A program made the translations under genes and the position numbers. The notes under the pieces were generated by a model. It did no database searches and was not told the DNA's origin. It saw only the letters and a program-made list of their open reading frames with translations. This document shows positions 25,001-37,669 of a stretch of DNA of 64,000 nucleotides, in pieces. This DNA is from Sanderia malayensis (Eukaryota; Cnidaria; Scyphozoa; Semaeostomeae; Pelagiidae), in contig RQOL01000855.1 in NCBI GenBank assembly GCA_013076295.1, positions 682,001 to 746,000 of the forward strand. The letters run 5' to 3'. Position 1 is the first letter of the stretch. Every line of letters starts with the position of its first letter.

Positions 25001-28000
25001 GAAAACGACATTTTTCAACTTCGTGACCGTTTTTAAAATCAATTTTGCTATTTTATCGACCATTACGTTCAATACCTGTATATCACGAGGCTTGCTCCGT
25101 ATCTGTTTCCCATTCGCCTGCACGGCGTGGTAAGTCAAGCTTGTTATTCCTACTGTTTCACCCTTCAAAGTGTATATGGCTTTATCATCATGGGAATCTC
25201 CGCGACCAGGCCTGAAAGACAAAAGAAAAACAACAGTTTAAATAAACGAGCTTAGCTATACTGCTACAACCTTGTCTCTCAAGGCTTTGCAAAACACACT
25301 GCAAGATCTAAAGTCGTAAATACATGAGTTACAAAGTAATACACATCATTACACTCCCAATCGTTGATTGAGAGGTTTGAACAGTTAAATATCACATACA
25401 GGCCCCCTCATACGGCATGTAAACAAAAATCTGACGCGCATAGCCTTCTATAGCTTTTCACTGTAGTACGTGATGCCAATACTTGGCTCTGTACAGAATT
25501 GATAAAAAGATTAATAAACATTAATGGAAATTGTGCATAACGTGAGATGGTGAGACAGTAGATAAAGTAAGACCGAGTACAGTCGTTTAACAAAACAAAA
25601 TTCCACATTGGTCCCCTTCACAGTGTCAATGCATAAACACATAAAAAGTGGTTAGAGAAATGAAGGAGAATTAAGGCAGATGACGTACTTAATTTGGATG
25701 ATTGCTGATGATAATTCTGGCGCTAATTTCATCCATCCCATCTGTTGGACACTCAACAAATGACCATCTCGATCTTTCATTTGGACAACAGCCTTTATGG
25801 TCTTATACAATTCAACCTAAAATGACAATAGAATACAATCCATATATCATCATAATAATTACAATACTTATGAAATTATACATTTTATACTAAAGACCCT
25901 GTATACTATAATTAAGCAATCCTTGTACAATCAAAACTTTTATTTATTTGTACGTCGAGTTCTTATTTATTTTCTCAAAATCTTTCGAATTTCAAAGCAC
26001 AAAGAGTTCGAAAACTACAGTCCGGAGAATTCTCGATATACAAAGGCTCATCTATATACGACTTCAGGTCTTTATCCACACAACAAACTATCCCCACTTC
26101 TTCGTAACTTATTGCTGAGAAAACAAACATGAAAATCATTGATCTGAACCAACCTTATCTGCTACAACCACATCGATAATGTGAATGTCGGAAAACCTCA
26201 ATTCCGCAGTTGCTGGGCTGTCAGAATCAATGCACACATCGTAAACAGAAACTGTGAGAAAACCAGCTGACTTTGGAGTGACCTTTCATAAAGAGAAATC
26301 ATTAATAGTCACATAAAAATGCTTTTCTTACTGATCTATAGCAGTAAGTCAACAACATTTTACGTATGGATTACCTTACCAAGTATTTACTTCATCTAAT
26401 CAAATGAATTTCAAGTTTGTAAAATTATTGAGCAACTAATGAACCTTCTTCTATGACAAAAGTGGCTGAATATTTTTCTCCTACCACAAATTCTGACTTC
26501 TTTTTGAAAGAAACAACAGCCAAACTTTCTTCAATTCCTTTCACAACAAAATCTCCCACGCCATCTTTGATAGTCAGTTTAGCCTAAAATAGAAATTAAC
26601 ATAAAAAAGGGCTGAAAATTGTTAGATTACAAGATGAATATATAATTTGAAACCTTTTGAAATTAACTCATCTACTACTTAAATCTTACAGATTCTACTT
26701 TTGCAGCTTACAAGCCTGATAAAAGCTGAATAAAAAACTAATAAAGGCAGGTTTACTTGCACAAAAGATTAGACAATTTAAATGAGAAGGAACGTGACAA
26801 AAATTCCAAAAATATACCTCGTTCTTTGGATGGTTGAAAAGAACCAAAGAATTTGGAACAACTTGTCTTTCGTTTACCAACATCAATCCCAAGCTTCCAG
26901 CTATAGGAGGGCTTATTAAACTCTGCAAAAAAGCAATACATTATCAAAATTAATATCAAATTAGTGAATTATCTTCAAAGGCTTCCCTTTCTGGAAGAAA
27001 ATCCAAAATAAACTGAATTAATGGAGGATCATTGAATTTAACCAACTTGAGTGGGTGCTTATTAAACATGCTTGCAATTAAGATAATTCACTCACAATCT
27101 TCAACTAAATAGTTTATAGTTGTAATGATCATTATTACCTTTAATTCGTCATCGTAAATCCCGGCTGCATAAAGAGCAACTTGGTTATAACCAGTGATCT
27201 TTGCTTCAATTCTAACGAATCCAGTTCTAGCAGACAACTGAATGACTTGAAATGCTGGTGATAAAATAAAAGAACGCATAGTAAATAAACAGAGGAATAA
27301 GGACACACAGTCCGTTTTCGATATAACAAAACATCACCAGAGAAGTACTCAAATTTCCCAATTTCAGTACTAACACTTTCTCACGGGTATTCCAGCAACA
27401 ATTGAAAAGTAATGCAAAAGTATTCGCATTGATGGAACTACAATTTATGCTGCGAATAACATTTTCAACTCTGTATGTTGATAAATAATAGATAATAATA
27501 ACAATATAAATTATTTCGTGCTTGCACGGAAATTTCTCCTTGAAATCTTGAGCATCAAAACAATTTTTTTAGTTTCGTATTAATAAAAAGATAGTTCGCT
27601 AAATCCGAGTTTCGTTGTATCGAGATTCTACTGTCTACCATTGAAGATCAGAGTCTACAAATACGATGTGATAACTACCTGACGCAGTATAGTTGCTTTT
27701 GATCTTAGGCACTGTTGTGTGTTTGTGCAGTATACGCGCAAGGTCGCTGTCACTTGATGACCATCTAATGTCCAATGATGTTGCATTATCAAATGTTTGA
27801 CCACTGGCGTCTCTTACTGTCAGAAGTATCAATAGTTCACGCGAATTACGAACGGGAATCTGCAAAAGAAATGTTCGCCAGTTCATAGTAACATTTTCAA
27901 TGCAGTCTCATGTTAAGCATGTTTGACTGCATATAGTAAAACGGAGAACAGTTCAGCAATATTGCATGCCTTTGACACAAATTCATCGATGCATCAAACA

Positions 28001-31000
28001 TATACACCCATTATTTTTATAAGAAACCTTTTATAAGAAACCATAGGCCCCTATTTTCAAAACTTAAGAAACTTTGGTAAGAGATTTTGTGTGACTGAAA
28101 AAAGTTAAGAAACTTTCTATAGAATTGAGTGATGTTCAATAAAAAAGACACAATTCCCTGCAACTCTGAGTTTCGTGCTTATGCACTCATCAGGCAGATT
28201 TAAGAAACTTTCTATGTAGTTTTAACGAGAAAAATGTCAAAAAAAACTTCCGCACTTCATTCCCACAGATTTGCAACAAATCTCAAAAATGTTAAGAAAT
28301 TTGCTAAAAAAACTTTTCGAACCATAATTAGGTACGAAACCCTAAGAAACTAAGAAACCCTGGTGCGAAAACTTTGCATAGTTTTTTTATAAAAAATGGG
28401 TGTATTGTGTCCCTGATTATATGATTATTTGCCATATGTATGCCTTGTGTTCGAGCCTCCACAACTAAAACTCTAGCTAACTCAACACATTTCTCATTCC
28501 CCAGAGTGTTCGACTCATAAATACTCAAGAGCATTTGATTTGAAAATAGCAGACTGTAACAGAATAAAGAATAAAAGGACAACAAATTCAACACTTACTC
28601 TTTTGTCTGCATCTTGGCAGCTCTCTAAAGTACGTTGCTGTCCATTAATAACCGGCAAGATAATGTCTGGACGTAGAGACAGCGAGCCAGGTGGAGTACA
28701 GAGAAACCTATCAATAAAATAACAATACAATAACAATGCAATAACAATAGAATAACAACACAATAACACAAGAACAACGAAAACTGGTATTTGAGAAATT
28801 AAGAAATAATTCAAGAATTGAAGGTTGGAATACAAAAGAAAATTGCCTGGATGTCTGGAAGGAAACTAATAAATACCAATGATTACCTGAGGGATGCGTA
28901 AGAAATTGCTGGATATTGATTCTTCGCAGTGATCTTGTTCCCAACTTGTCCAATTAAAAGCTACAATACGTTCAGACAAAATCGTGTTTTCCACGTCAGA
29001 GTGTATCAACACTGTTAAATGGTAACAAAAGCTTATATTTATCGTAAATATATTTGATTTGCATCAATCTATCTTTGTCGAGAATTGATGGGATATTCCT
29101 ACCTGTTCTCCTTTGATCTGTCTGCAAGTAACTCTGAAGAAATGGAGCTTATGTCTTTTAACGCTAACACCTGAAATCAAATACAAAAATAATAGAGAAT
29201 ATAGAAATAGAATAGACAATAAACAACAAACAAATGTGGCAGCATTGAAGGTCAACAAAAGATAGCTGTATTACTTATGATGCCATGCTACTTTGATCAC
29301 ACTTGAATGTTTGCAACACGAAAAGACCTAAAAGCAAACCTGTGTTTTCCGGCCTGTCGACTGCTTGTATTCCCACCCAATCTTCCTCCTCCGCAGACAC
29401 TACGTGGGTAACAAAACGGTATATCAGTAAAACAAAAGACAAAAGGCATTGCTAATGCCCATTCGCAGTGGCAGTGCAGTAAGCAACAATTAAGCAATCT
29501 AACCAAACACCAATGCACCGTATGGCAATCTTAACCATCCAACATAAACAAAAGTATAACAATAATCAAAATACAATTTAAATTGCATCAACTTACACGA
29601 TTCGTAGAATCCCGTATTATCAAGTATCCATGGCAATGGACCTCCTTCCAGTGCAACTACTTTGCTTGATCCCAGAGCAACGGTCGCTACTTCTGTAGAG
29701 CTTGGATCCACAACCTAACAACAAAACAAACTCATTATCACTTCACGAACAGCACATGTCTTATGTAGAGAGCCTTGCACGTTGATTCCAGTTTTGCTCG
29801 GGTCCTCGGGTCCTAAGCGTTCCGTATAATAACAATTAACAGATGGTAAATATACTCACAACTAAGGGTGGATAGGCTCCTATTGTAGCAATAGCCTTCA
29901 ATGTTGTGTTACCATTGCTATATTTAACAGTTACAGTTGTGAATCCTGGTTTCAAAGCGTTCACCAGCAGAGTCTTACAAGCTCCCTCTGTGACAGTTTT
30001 TCCTTGTCGTTGCTCTGAAAGAAACAACAGACATGTCAAAGCTATTAACATCAGCTATCAAGTGTTACAACATGTACAAAGAAACGCAACAAAAGTGTTA
30101 AGAGCATGGATAGTTAGCTGAAAGCGACGCTTATCTTATAAGCTTGGCATTGGAAGGTTTATTGAAGGGGAGGCGTTTAATACAACAAGCACGGTAGTTT
30201 GACGTAAAAGGTAATGAAAGCACATACCCGAAACAGACGATGCATCAACGAGTTTAAAAATTCTGTCATCGGAAAAAGAGATCTTCAAAGGCATGCGACT
30301 GCAATCTTCAAAAACTTTCAATTCTCTTCTCCCTATCAAAACAACGTCATAAGAGATGAGTTGATCGATATATCAAAAGCCAAAGGTTAAACAGTCGAGA
30401 AAAGTACAGTAAGAAAACCTAGAGTATTTATAATTTAATAGTAGAAAACTAGAATAAAAAATACCTAAAGTAAGAAAGACTATAATAGAGTACATAGATA
30501 TATTTATAGGAGGGATTAGAATATAAATAAATGTGAGACAAAACAGTAAAACATAAATATATTATGAGATTACAACATAGAGAACCACAACAAGCAACTC
30601 ATATCAACATATGCAACCATATATAAAGACTCTTTCATTTCCGTAGAGATCTATAATATTTAGTAATCTAGTTAAGGGGGGCAAGTTTAGATTCGTCTCA
30701 AATTAACCCTGCCATCCAATGGGGTAATTACGCATACGCATTTCGATTTTGAAAACTAAAAATAAAAGCGTGCATGCGCAATAGCCTCAATCCAAAACAA
30801 GCGACTTACCAGATGTTACAATGTACGCAGCCACAGACAACGGCAATGTCAAGTACTGGCCGACTTCAGCTTCAACGGCTGACGGCAGAAAGTTGATCCT
30901 ATCGGCTGGCAATACGACAACTGTCGCTTCGCCGTAGTGCAATGTATTCTTGACGTCACTAGCTTTGATTCTCGTCGAGCCAATCGCGTTGCCCGATGTA

Positions 31001-34000
31001 GCAAGACCATTGTTCGTCACTGACGTCATTGAGTAATTCTGTGAACTCCACTGATAACCGCCACTACCTCCTGTAGCCTGTAATAGAAAGAATAGTAATA
31101 ACATTGCAGCCACATCTATAACCCCATGAATCTATAGCTCGCGTCTGCAAGCGGATATTGCATGGATCTTCATTGCCATCACCATTATAATATCATATGG
31201 TACAATTTCCATTCAACTCCATTACATAGTGGATATCTAACATTTTATCACGATGGCTGAACCATATCACAACTATTTCAATTCACCCCCATACGACATC
31301 TCCATACGACAGACCGAGACAGTGACACCAAGCTCACTACATTACATATACAAAATCAAAAAGAAGAATAGGTGGATCACTGCAAAAGAATCCTTCCTGT
31401 AGAGATCGCCATCAAAATCATTCTCATTAGCACTTCGACAAGATGAATAGCCTTTGAAAGCTTTGCCTTTCGCATATTCCAGCTGATATAGTTCACTAAG
31501 CATTCAGTTGTATAACATCACTTTCTGAAAGCCTCAACTTCCAGCATTCTGGCAGACTTTCTACAACTGTAGCAGGCATGGAAAACTACGCATAGAAATT
31601 AGTAAAATAACACTACTATCCATCTTACCTTGAGTTGCACTTTGTAACTTTTTCCAACAGCAACCTCAGGTTCCCATGGAAACACCACGAGTTCCGGTTG
31701 GACTTTGATCGGGTTGTATATCTGCACTGGTTGCTCACCAAACACGGCTTTCTTCAGTTTCAACAAGGTTTTCCCGTCTTCAGACTGTCAAAGAAAATGT
31801 AAATAATGAAGTTAGTAAAGATAGCACTTTTACAGGAGACTATTATGGAGAATCCCTATTTTGGAATCTCCCGCTGATTAGCAATTAGATTGGTATACTG
31901 TGTGACGTAATAGTAGTAGTGCAAGAAACCAACTGGTTGTATAAGCAGATAATAACTTCTCATTGCAAGTCTAAACATGCATGATAGTACATTAGCATAC
32001 GTAAATATTCATGACACAGAAATCCATCTGAAAGATACTGATTTGATGTACAATCTTCTATCACTAACAGAATGTCCAAAACTCCTGAGGCATGAAGGAA
32101 CCTCTCGAAGCATAGAGCCTCAAAATATTCTCCACTCCATATTTTTAGCCACCATGACCAAATTTCTCCGCTGCGTAAGGCTCACCCATACCCCAAACTA
32201 TAAGTAATAGTCCAAATAATTTATATAAGCTCACCCTGACTCCAGTCAATGTTGCATTGATTTGAGCTTTGCCTGGTTTCAAGGCCCTTACGTAATGATA
32301 GGAGCTGTTTGAAGATTTAAATTTCATTTCGAAGAATTCCTTCGGAAACATCGAAGCTAGAAAAGTATCCTACGGAAATCGAACAAAGATATATCAAACA
32401 ATCTTCATCATAAAAGATGTAGTGAGAAATGTAATGCTAAATTATCCAGAAGAGCACTGATCCATATGCTGCACAAACCATTCTGTCGCAATTATATTTT
32501 ATCATAATATTATTAAATGTCAGTACATACAATAATGATGACCTATTATCCATATCTCCTTAGCTTGACAAATAGGTAGAACAAAGGAAATCACATCAGT
32601 TATTTAATTAATTCATATGGTTATTAAATACTGAGCTTGCTTACTTCTGTTATCAAAATTTTATGTTTCTTCGCATCGTAGACATCAATAGTAATCGCAT
32701 ACTCTCTCCCCGCCTCTAGAACCCATACGTTTCCAGGACTCACAGTGAAACCTGCAGAGAAAAGCAACAATCTGATTAGAACGGATAACTTCTAAGTACA
32801 CTTGTAGACCAAAGCGAAACAGCATAACGACAATACCAACCGAGTGAAGCAGGCTCTACAACGTGAACAGTGGCTGATGGTTGTCTTGCTGACTTAGTAT
32901 GCATCATATCTTCAATAAATCAATCAAGGAATACCACGATAAAATGTTCACACTTGCATTCCACCACAGTCAACTCTGTCTAATTCTAACACCATGGGGA
33001 AGCGTGAAAATGTTCGAATTATAGAGATTGTTTTTATAAGAATTGGTTCATTGATGATCCTTGAAGGTACAGAGAACTTCGTTCGAATTAGATAAAGTTC
33101 GAATTACACGAGTTCGAACTATGCAGATTTGGCTGTATTCTTATTGGCATTGAGTATCTTGGCAACAAGTATTGTGATCAGCAGCATCACAGCCATTGAC
33201 AATTGTGCTAAATCCGTACAGAAGCACCAAAATTCAACTCTGAGATTCCAGCAAATAGCTAAATAACTCTAACAGATAGTAGCTAAAACCTCGTCTGGCC
33301 TGACATTCCCAAGAAAGCTACCACATTGAACGTAAAGCTATCAATGCTATATCAATGCTATACCATGTTGATGTAAGAAAAAACTAAGACCATTGAAACA
33401 ATGAAGCAAGGATACTGTTATCAACTAGTATGACTTTCGTCGTTCCCTTCGCCTTTCCAACCACACAAGACTTCTGGTGGTCAAGAGTGGCATACTCGGG
33501 ATGAGACAATTTCAATTGATACTGGCTACAAGGCATTTCGATATCTAAAAAGAAGCAAACAACAGAAATCAGTATACATCACTTGAAATATGCGGCACCC
33601 ATCAATATCCTGGATCCACTGTTTTGTGGACAAATATAACGCCGCCTTCATTGTCTACGTAGTGGAGGCTGTTAATGCAAGATTTCGGATAATGTCCAAA
33701 AATGTCCACAAATAACAAGTAAATGGTAAAATGACACATCATTATAGAATTACAAAAAACAATGCAGTCGCTATTTCGAGTAAATTTTAAGGAAAATTTA
33801 ATTTTTTTCGAGATTCCAAATGTTGGAGATAGCGGCCAAGGGCCAGCCTATGCTTTGAAAAGGCGTCTATTTAAAAGTCTTTAAAATGTGTCTCGATACA
33901 GCTCAAGTGAGATAATACTTGCAACATTATTATTGTCTTGTTTACCTCTGGAATGTCTCCTGCGCAGCTGTTTTACACGATAAAACACTTTAGTATGCAC

Positions 34001-36922
34001 CAAAATATACACATCAGATGAAGGTTGCAGGATTATGTTATCGACGACTATCAGTTTCACGGTGGATGGAGGCACATCCTAAAAAGGCAAACGTAACTGC
34101 ATTCAAAATGGGACGGATAAATAGACTTATTACACCGAATGCTTGAGTAATTAGTTCACTCGCTGCTTGGTTTTCAGCAGGTAGACAGACATAGCTTCTG
34201 TTGCAGCAGTTAAACCAGAGAAAAACAATGGCAAGAACAATAGTCTATTGTCTCAAACAATGCTCAGACAATGGCATACCTCGCCACAACAATAGCTTAC
34301 CTTGTATTCAGAATGAACTAATTGTGCGCTGACCAATGCTTCGCCAGTATTTGTACCTTCCATAATCACGCTACCCCCGCGAAGATTCTAGAAACAATTC
34401 AAAAGAATAATAGTAAGATACTGCGCATGCCCGTGTTTTCTTACATAAAGTTTTCAATTGTTTATAAATCGAGGCAGGAGAAATATTAAGATATAACTCT
34501 ATTGTTGCTGTGTTCGCAATGCATGTAAAAATGAGTCTGCCAATGGCAAGCGGGAATATCTACCTTCTGCTCGAGCGCATAGATTTCAGCCTCTGTCTCG
34601 TAGGATGTCTCGTGAAACCAAAGAAACCTGTTTGAAAACGAGGCAGTGCATAACGTCACAAGACTACGACGGATCTGGTTGAAGTGAGCAACTCGTAAAA
34701 CAATTAAAAAGTCGCATCTCCAACTGACGTGGTGACAAGAATATGATTGAGTATGAGAGCAAGATAAATAAAACATAAAGATCAATGAATTGATCAAAGA
34801 AGCAAGTTTGAACGTGTTAGAAGTGTTAATCCATACAAAACAAGCTTCTTCTCATTATAGCCTTGATATATCCTTCATTTTTTGGCACAAGCTAAAAGCG
34901 CGCCAATGTTAACAGGATATAACAGCTCATAATAGAAGAACAAAAGAAGCACGCACCTAAGAACTGTCTTTGGATCAACAGTGTTATTTCCAGGAACTGG
35001 TGATAAATACCATTTTAATACCGTACTGCCAAGCGAAGAGAAGGTATTCCCTTCAAAGAGAAAAATGTGGCATTGCTTAATTACTCATAAATATGGCTGC
35101 TGAGTTACCGTAAACCCTCGAATAAGCCCCCACCTTCGAATAAGCCCTCCCCTCGAATAAGCCCCCATCCTGGTAATCATTTGCAAGGATATTGAGCCCA
35201 AGTTTCCAGAAATTGAAGTTGCTTAGTGAATGTATTGCAAATAGCAGCAAGTTTAAACCAATAACTTTATTGATTGGCTGCATTGTATAACTTTAATTTT
35301 GCTTAATATTGAACATTAATCAGGCTAAAATTTCGTTTTCGAGGACTTACGGTATTCATTACATTCTAGAGTGGGGAAGGCAGAACAAGGGGCACAAGAA
35401 GCACCCTGGGTTTTTTACATGGTCCCTTCTATGCCCCATCCCTTGAAATTCTTCTCTTCCAAACGGAAGTATCAACTGCTGATAACATACCTTCTTCGTC
35501 ATAGCCATAGACATCAAAGACTTCAGGGGATTCCCCAAGCAAAAGTTCTCGCGTTGTTGTGGCGATTTCTATTCTATGAATGGCATCAACAAAAACATCA
35601 CACCTCAGGATTGTTCCACTTGCTGCAACAAAACAACAAAATGTCAGAGAAGTGTAATCAAACTCAACTTTGATGCATGCGCCCAGTGAAACAAGAAATA
35701 TTGATATTGCATACTGATAGAGAGACTGCATGTTGATGAAATGAGAAACAGCAGCATAGTGACAGCTGCAGGTATTTGCAAAAAGGACCCCCTTATAGTT
35801 GCAAGATGTACTTGCAAAATAATTTCAAGCAATGGTTGCAGATGTTATAACAAGAAAAATTTGCAAATGTAATAATGCAGCTTCAAGCTAAGACAAGTAA
35901 AACAGTAAAAATCCATGAAAAATAAATTGAGAATTTTGCATGTAGCCTATTGTTCAACTGTGAATATTGCTTAAAACATACTTGCTAATTTGGAGGTTCT
36001 TAATTCACTGGCTCTTAAATGTTGGCTTTACTGTGGTTGGGGTTATTATCAAGATATGCTCAAGCAGAATTGTTGCAGACCACAGCTAGAGAATATTCAA
36101 TACTGGAAAATAACAAAACTTACTTTCATCCTCGGCTAATATAACAGCTATTTCTCTATTCTTGCTCGTAGAAGTTACAGTTACAACTGCAGATCCAGAG
36201 CAGCCGTGTTCATGGTTCTCGTCACCTGGAAATAGGAAATAATATCACAAATAAATACATGTGTTGCATATCAGCTTGTGTCACCAACTTTCCTGTCTCT
36301 GCTGAGTTTAATTCCTGGCACTTGCTCAGGCTTCGAGTCGCAGGAATAAGAGGGTGAAAAAAACATTTCGTTCCCCTAGGTATTCAACTGGTTCAACTGC
36401 AAAGGAGATGAACTGCAAAATTTAAGAATGCTTACCTGGCAAATACTTTGCAGTGTCCATTTTAAGAGGCTTCACTGATGCAACTTCTGGCTTTGTTGAT
36501 GACCTGTGAGAAATTGGAGGCTTGGTGCAAAGATCAAAAAGCAAGCAACAAATAAATGATTTCGACCCAAATCAAATAATTGGTATACTTTATGCAATTA
36601 TATTGCATGTTCATCTGAGAAATTCTTTGTATTTTAAGGAGTTAAAAGACTAAAAACTGACAGCTAAGCTCGGATAGGCAATAAATCTGCAAAAAATGAC
36701 AATATGCCATTAATGCATATGTACACAATGCAAGACATACCAATGAAAGCATCCGTTTAAAGCCTTCAGTGTGTAATTTGTTGCAACCGAATTGGCAGTG
36801 ACAAACGGCAGCAAAACTTGTGGAACGTTGAGAGCGTTATCTTGAACCTCCGTTGCAACAGATGAAATCAGTAGCAATGTTGAAACTGCCATGGAAAACA
36901 AGCATTTTGGCTGCATATTCAT
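19026..36922 (-). CDS. NUP210: Nuclear pore membrane glycoprotein 210
   Basis: Forty-one coding exons on the minus strand, from 36741-36922 (ATG, signal peptide SMAVSTLLLISSVATEV) to 19026-19607 (stop); 1942 aa against about 1887 in human. Others in order: 36436-36503, 36124-36225, 35491-35622, 34957-35050, 34564-34627, 34301-34387, 33946-34078, 33416-33544, 32841-32909, 32645-32751, 32235-32369, 31629-31784, 30810-31077, 30228-30332, 29860-30014, 29597-29714, 29340-29399, 29103-29170, 28887-28960, 28599-28707, 27679-27859, 27139-27254, 26818-26922, 26485-26583, 26154-26282, 25689-25816, 25076-25211, 24807-24869, 24101-24280, 23674-23754, 23287-23415, 22769-22924, 22507-22592, 22171-22357, 21660-21832, 21213-21297, 20949-21081, 20520-20656, 19744-20271. 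It has a long lumenal part of Ig-like repeats (start WSSTKPEVASVKPL), one membrane helix at about 1850-1870, and a 72-residue Ser/Pro-rich pore-facing tail. gp210 anchors a lumenal ring of the nuclear pore. Two donors (GTAGGA after 26485, GTTGGT after 26154) are weaker choices. Confidence 0.96.
28003..28404. mobile_element. TACACCC-type MITE in a NUP210 intron
   Basis: It starts TACACCCATTA plus TTTTTATAAGAAACC and ends with TTTTTTTATAAAAAATGGGTGTA, an inverted repeat with the TACAC-type end design of the elements at 3493, 6377 and 6559. Subterminal TTAAGAAACTTT motifs are repeated. It lies between NUP210 exons 21 and 22 and is non-coding. Confidence 0.7.
32967..33136. mobile_element. pogo/Tigger-like MITE
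   Basis: It begins CAGTCAACTCTG and ends CAGATTTGGCTGTA, with internal GTTCGAATTA motifs. The ends resemble those at 49689-49866 and 60483-60655. CAGT ends with TA-type targets fit Tc1/mariner-pogo relatives. It lies in NUP210 intron 9. Confidence 0.5.
35106..35354. mobile_element. MITE with TACCGTAA/TTACGGTA ends
   Basis: It starts TACCGTAAACCCTCGAATAAG, contains three CTCGAATAAGCCC-type units, and ends GAGGACTTACGGTA. It lies in NUP210 intron 4. Related AAGCCCCC-rich fragments appear near 51425 and 59820. It is non-coding. Confidence 0.65.
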
Positions 36923-37669
36923 CCTGGTGGGAAGCAGAGCAGAAGGCCTTGGAACACGTGCTAACTTGGGCCTAATGTCAAGGAGCGCGCGGGATTTATG
37001 CTCAGACAGAAGACCGGCTTATGCGTTTTCCGCCCACCTTTAAGACAAATGGAAAATTGGCTGGGAAGAGGAACTCCACCCTCAAAACTGATTTGTAAGT
37101 CAATTTTAAATATACCACACTGTCCAAGTCGTGTGAGAATGATTTATATTACAAAATATTCTCATATCACTCTGATACTGTTTTGAAGACTTTTCTTTTC
37201 GACTTGAAAGCTTTGAAAGAATCGAAAGCTTCATTAAAGGGGATTCCCCTTGAGTCACATGAGTTGCTGACACAAGAAAATAGAAGGAAGTTAAATCCCT
37301 TTCAGTTTCATGTTTATGTCTTTATGGTCTGCTGTTTCTTGTTGAAAAGAGTCATTTCAGTTTTAAATCGGTGTCTCTAAAGACACGTGTCTTGAGAAAG
37401 AATATACAGACAGACAAGACACTTCCATAAGGTAAGAAATAAAAGATCTCAGTTTGTAGGTCAGACTCAAAATTATGGGCAAACAAGAGACGAAAGAAAA
37501 CATAGTCCAATGTGCTGAAATTTTAACATGAAAATATGGCTGACAATGGTCGATTCGATAATAGATTTCGATATAGAGTCATAAATATTAGCTAATATAA
37601 GCTCCGTTTTATGTGATTTACTGATATTTTTCTTGCAGCAAAGTTCTTGGATGCAAATTCGAGACAAAT
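36923..37669. promoter_or_regulatory. Divergent region NUP210/MPEG1 with probable MPEG1 5'UTR intron
   Basis: The two start codons are 747 bp apart and divergent. Just upstream of the MPEG1 ATG is a good acceptor (TTTTTCTTGCAG, exon from 37639), and a strong donor AAG|GTAAGA lies at 37431/37432. MPEG1 transcription therefore probably begins in a 5'UTR exon ending at 37431. A GGGGATTCCCC palindrome (kappa-B-like) lies near 37239. The promoter role is inferred. Confidence 0.45.

Noticed and set aside
26410..26484. Longer version of NUP210 exon 25 (to GAAGAAG|GTTCAT)
   Set aside because: It would leave the wrong phase for exon 26. The donor GTG|GTAGGA at 26485 keeps frame and family similarity.
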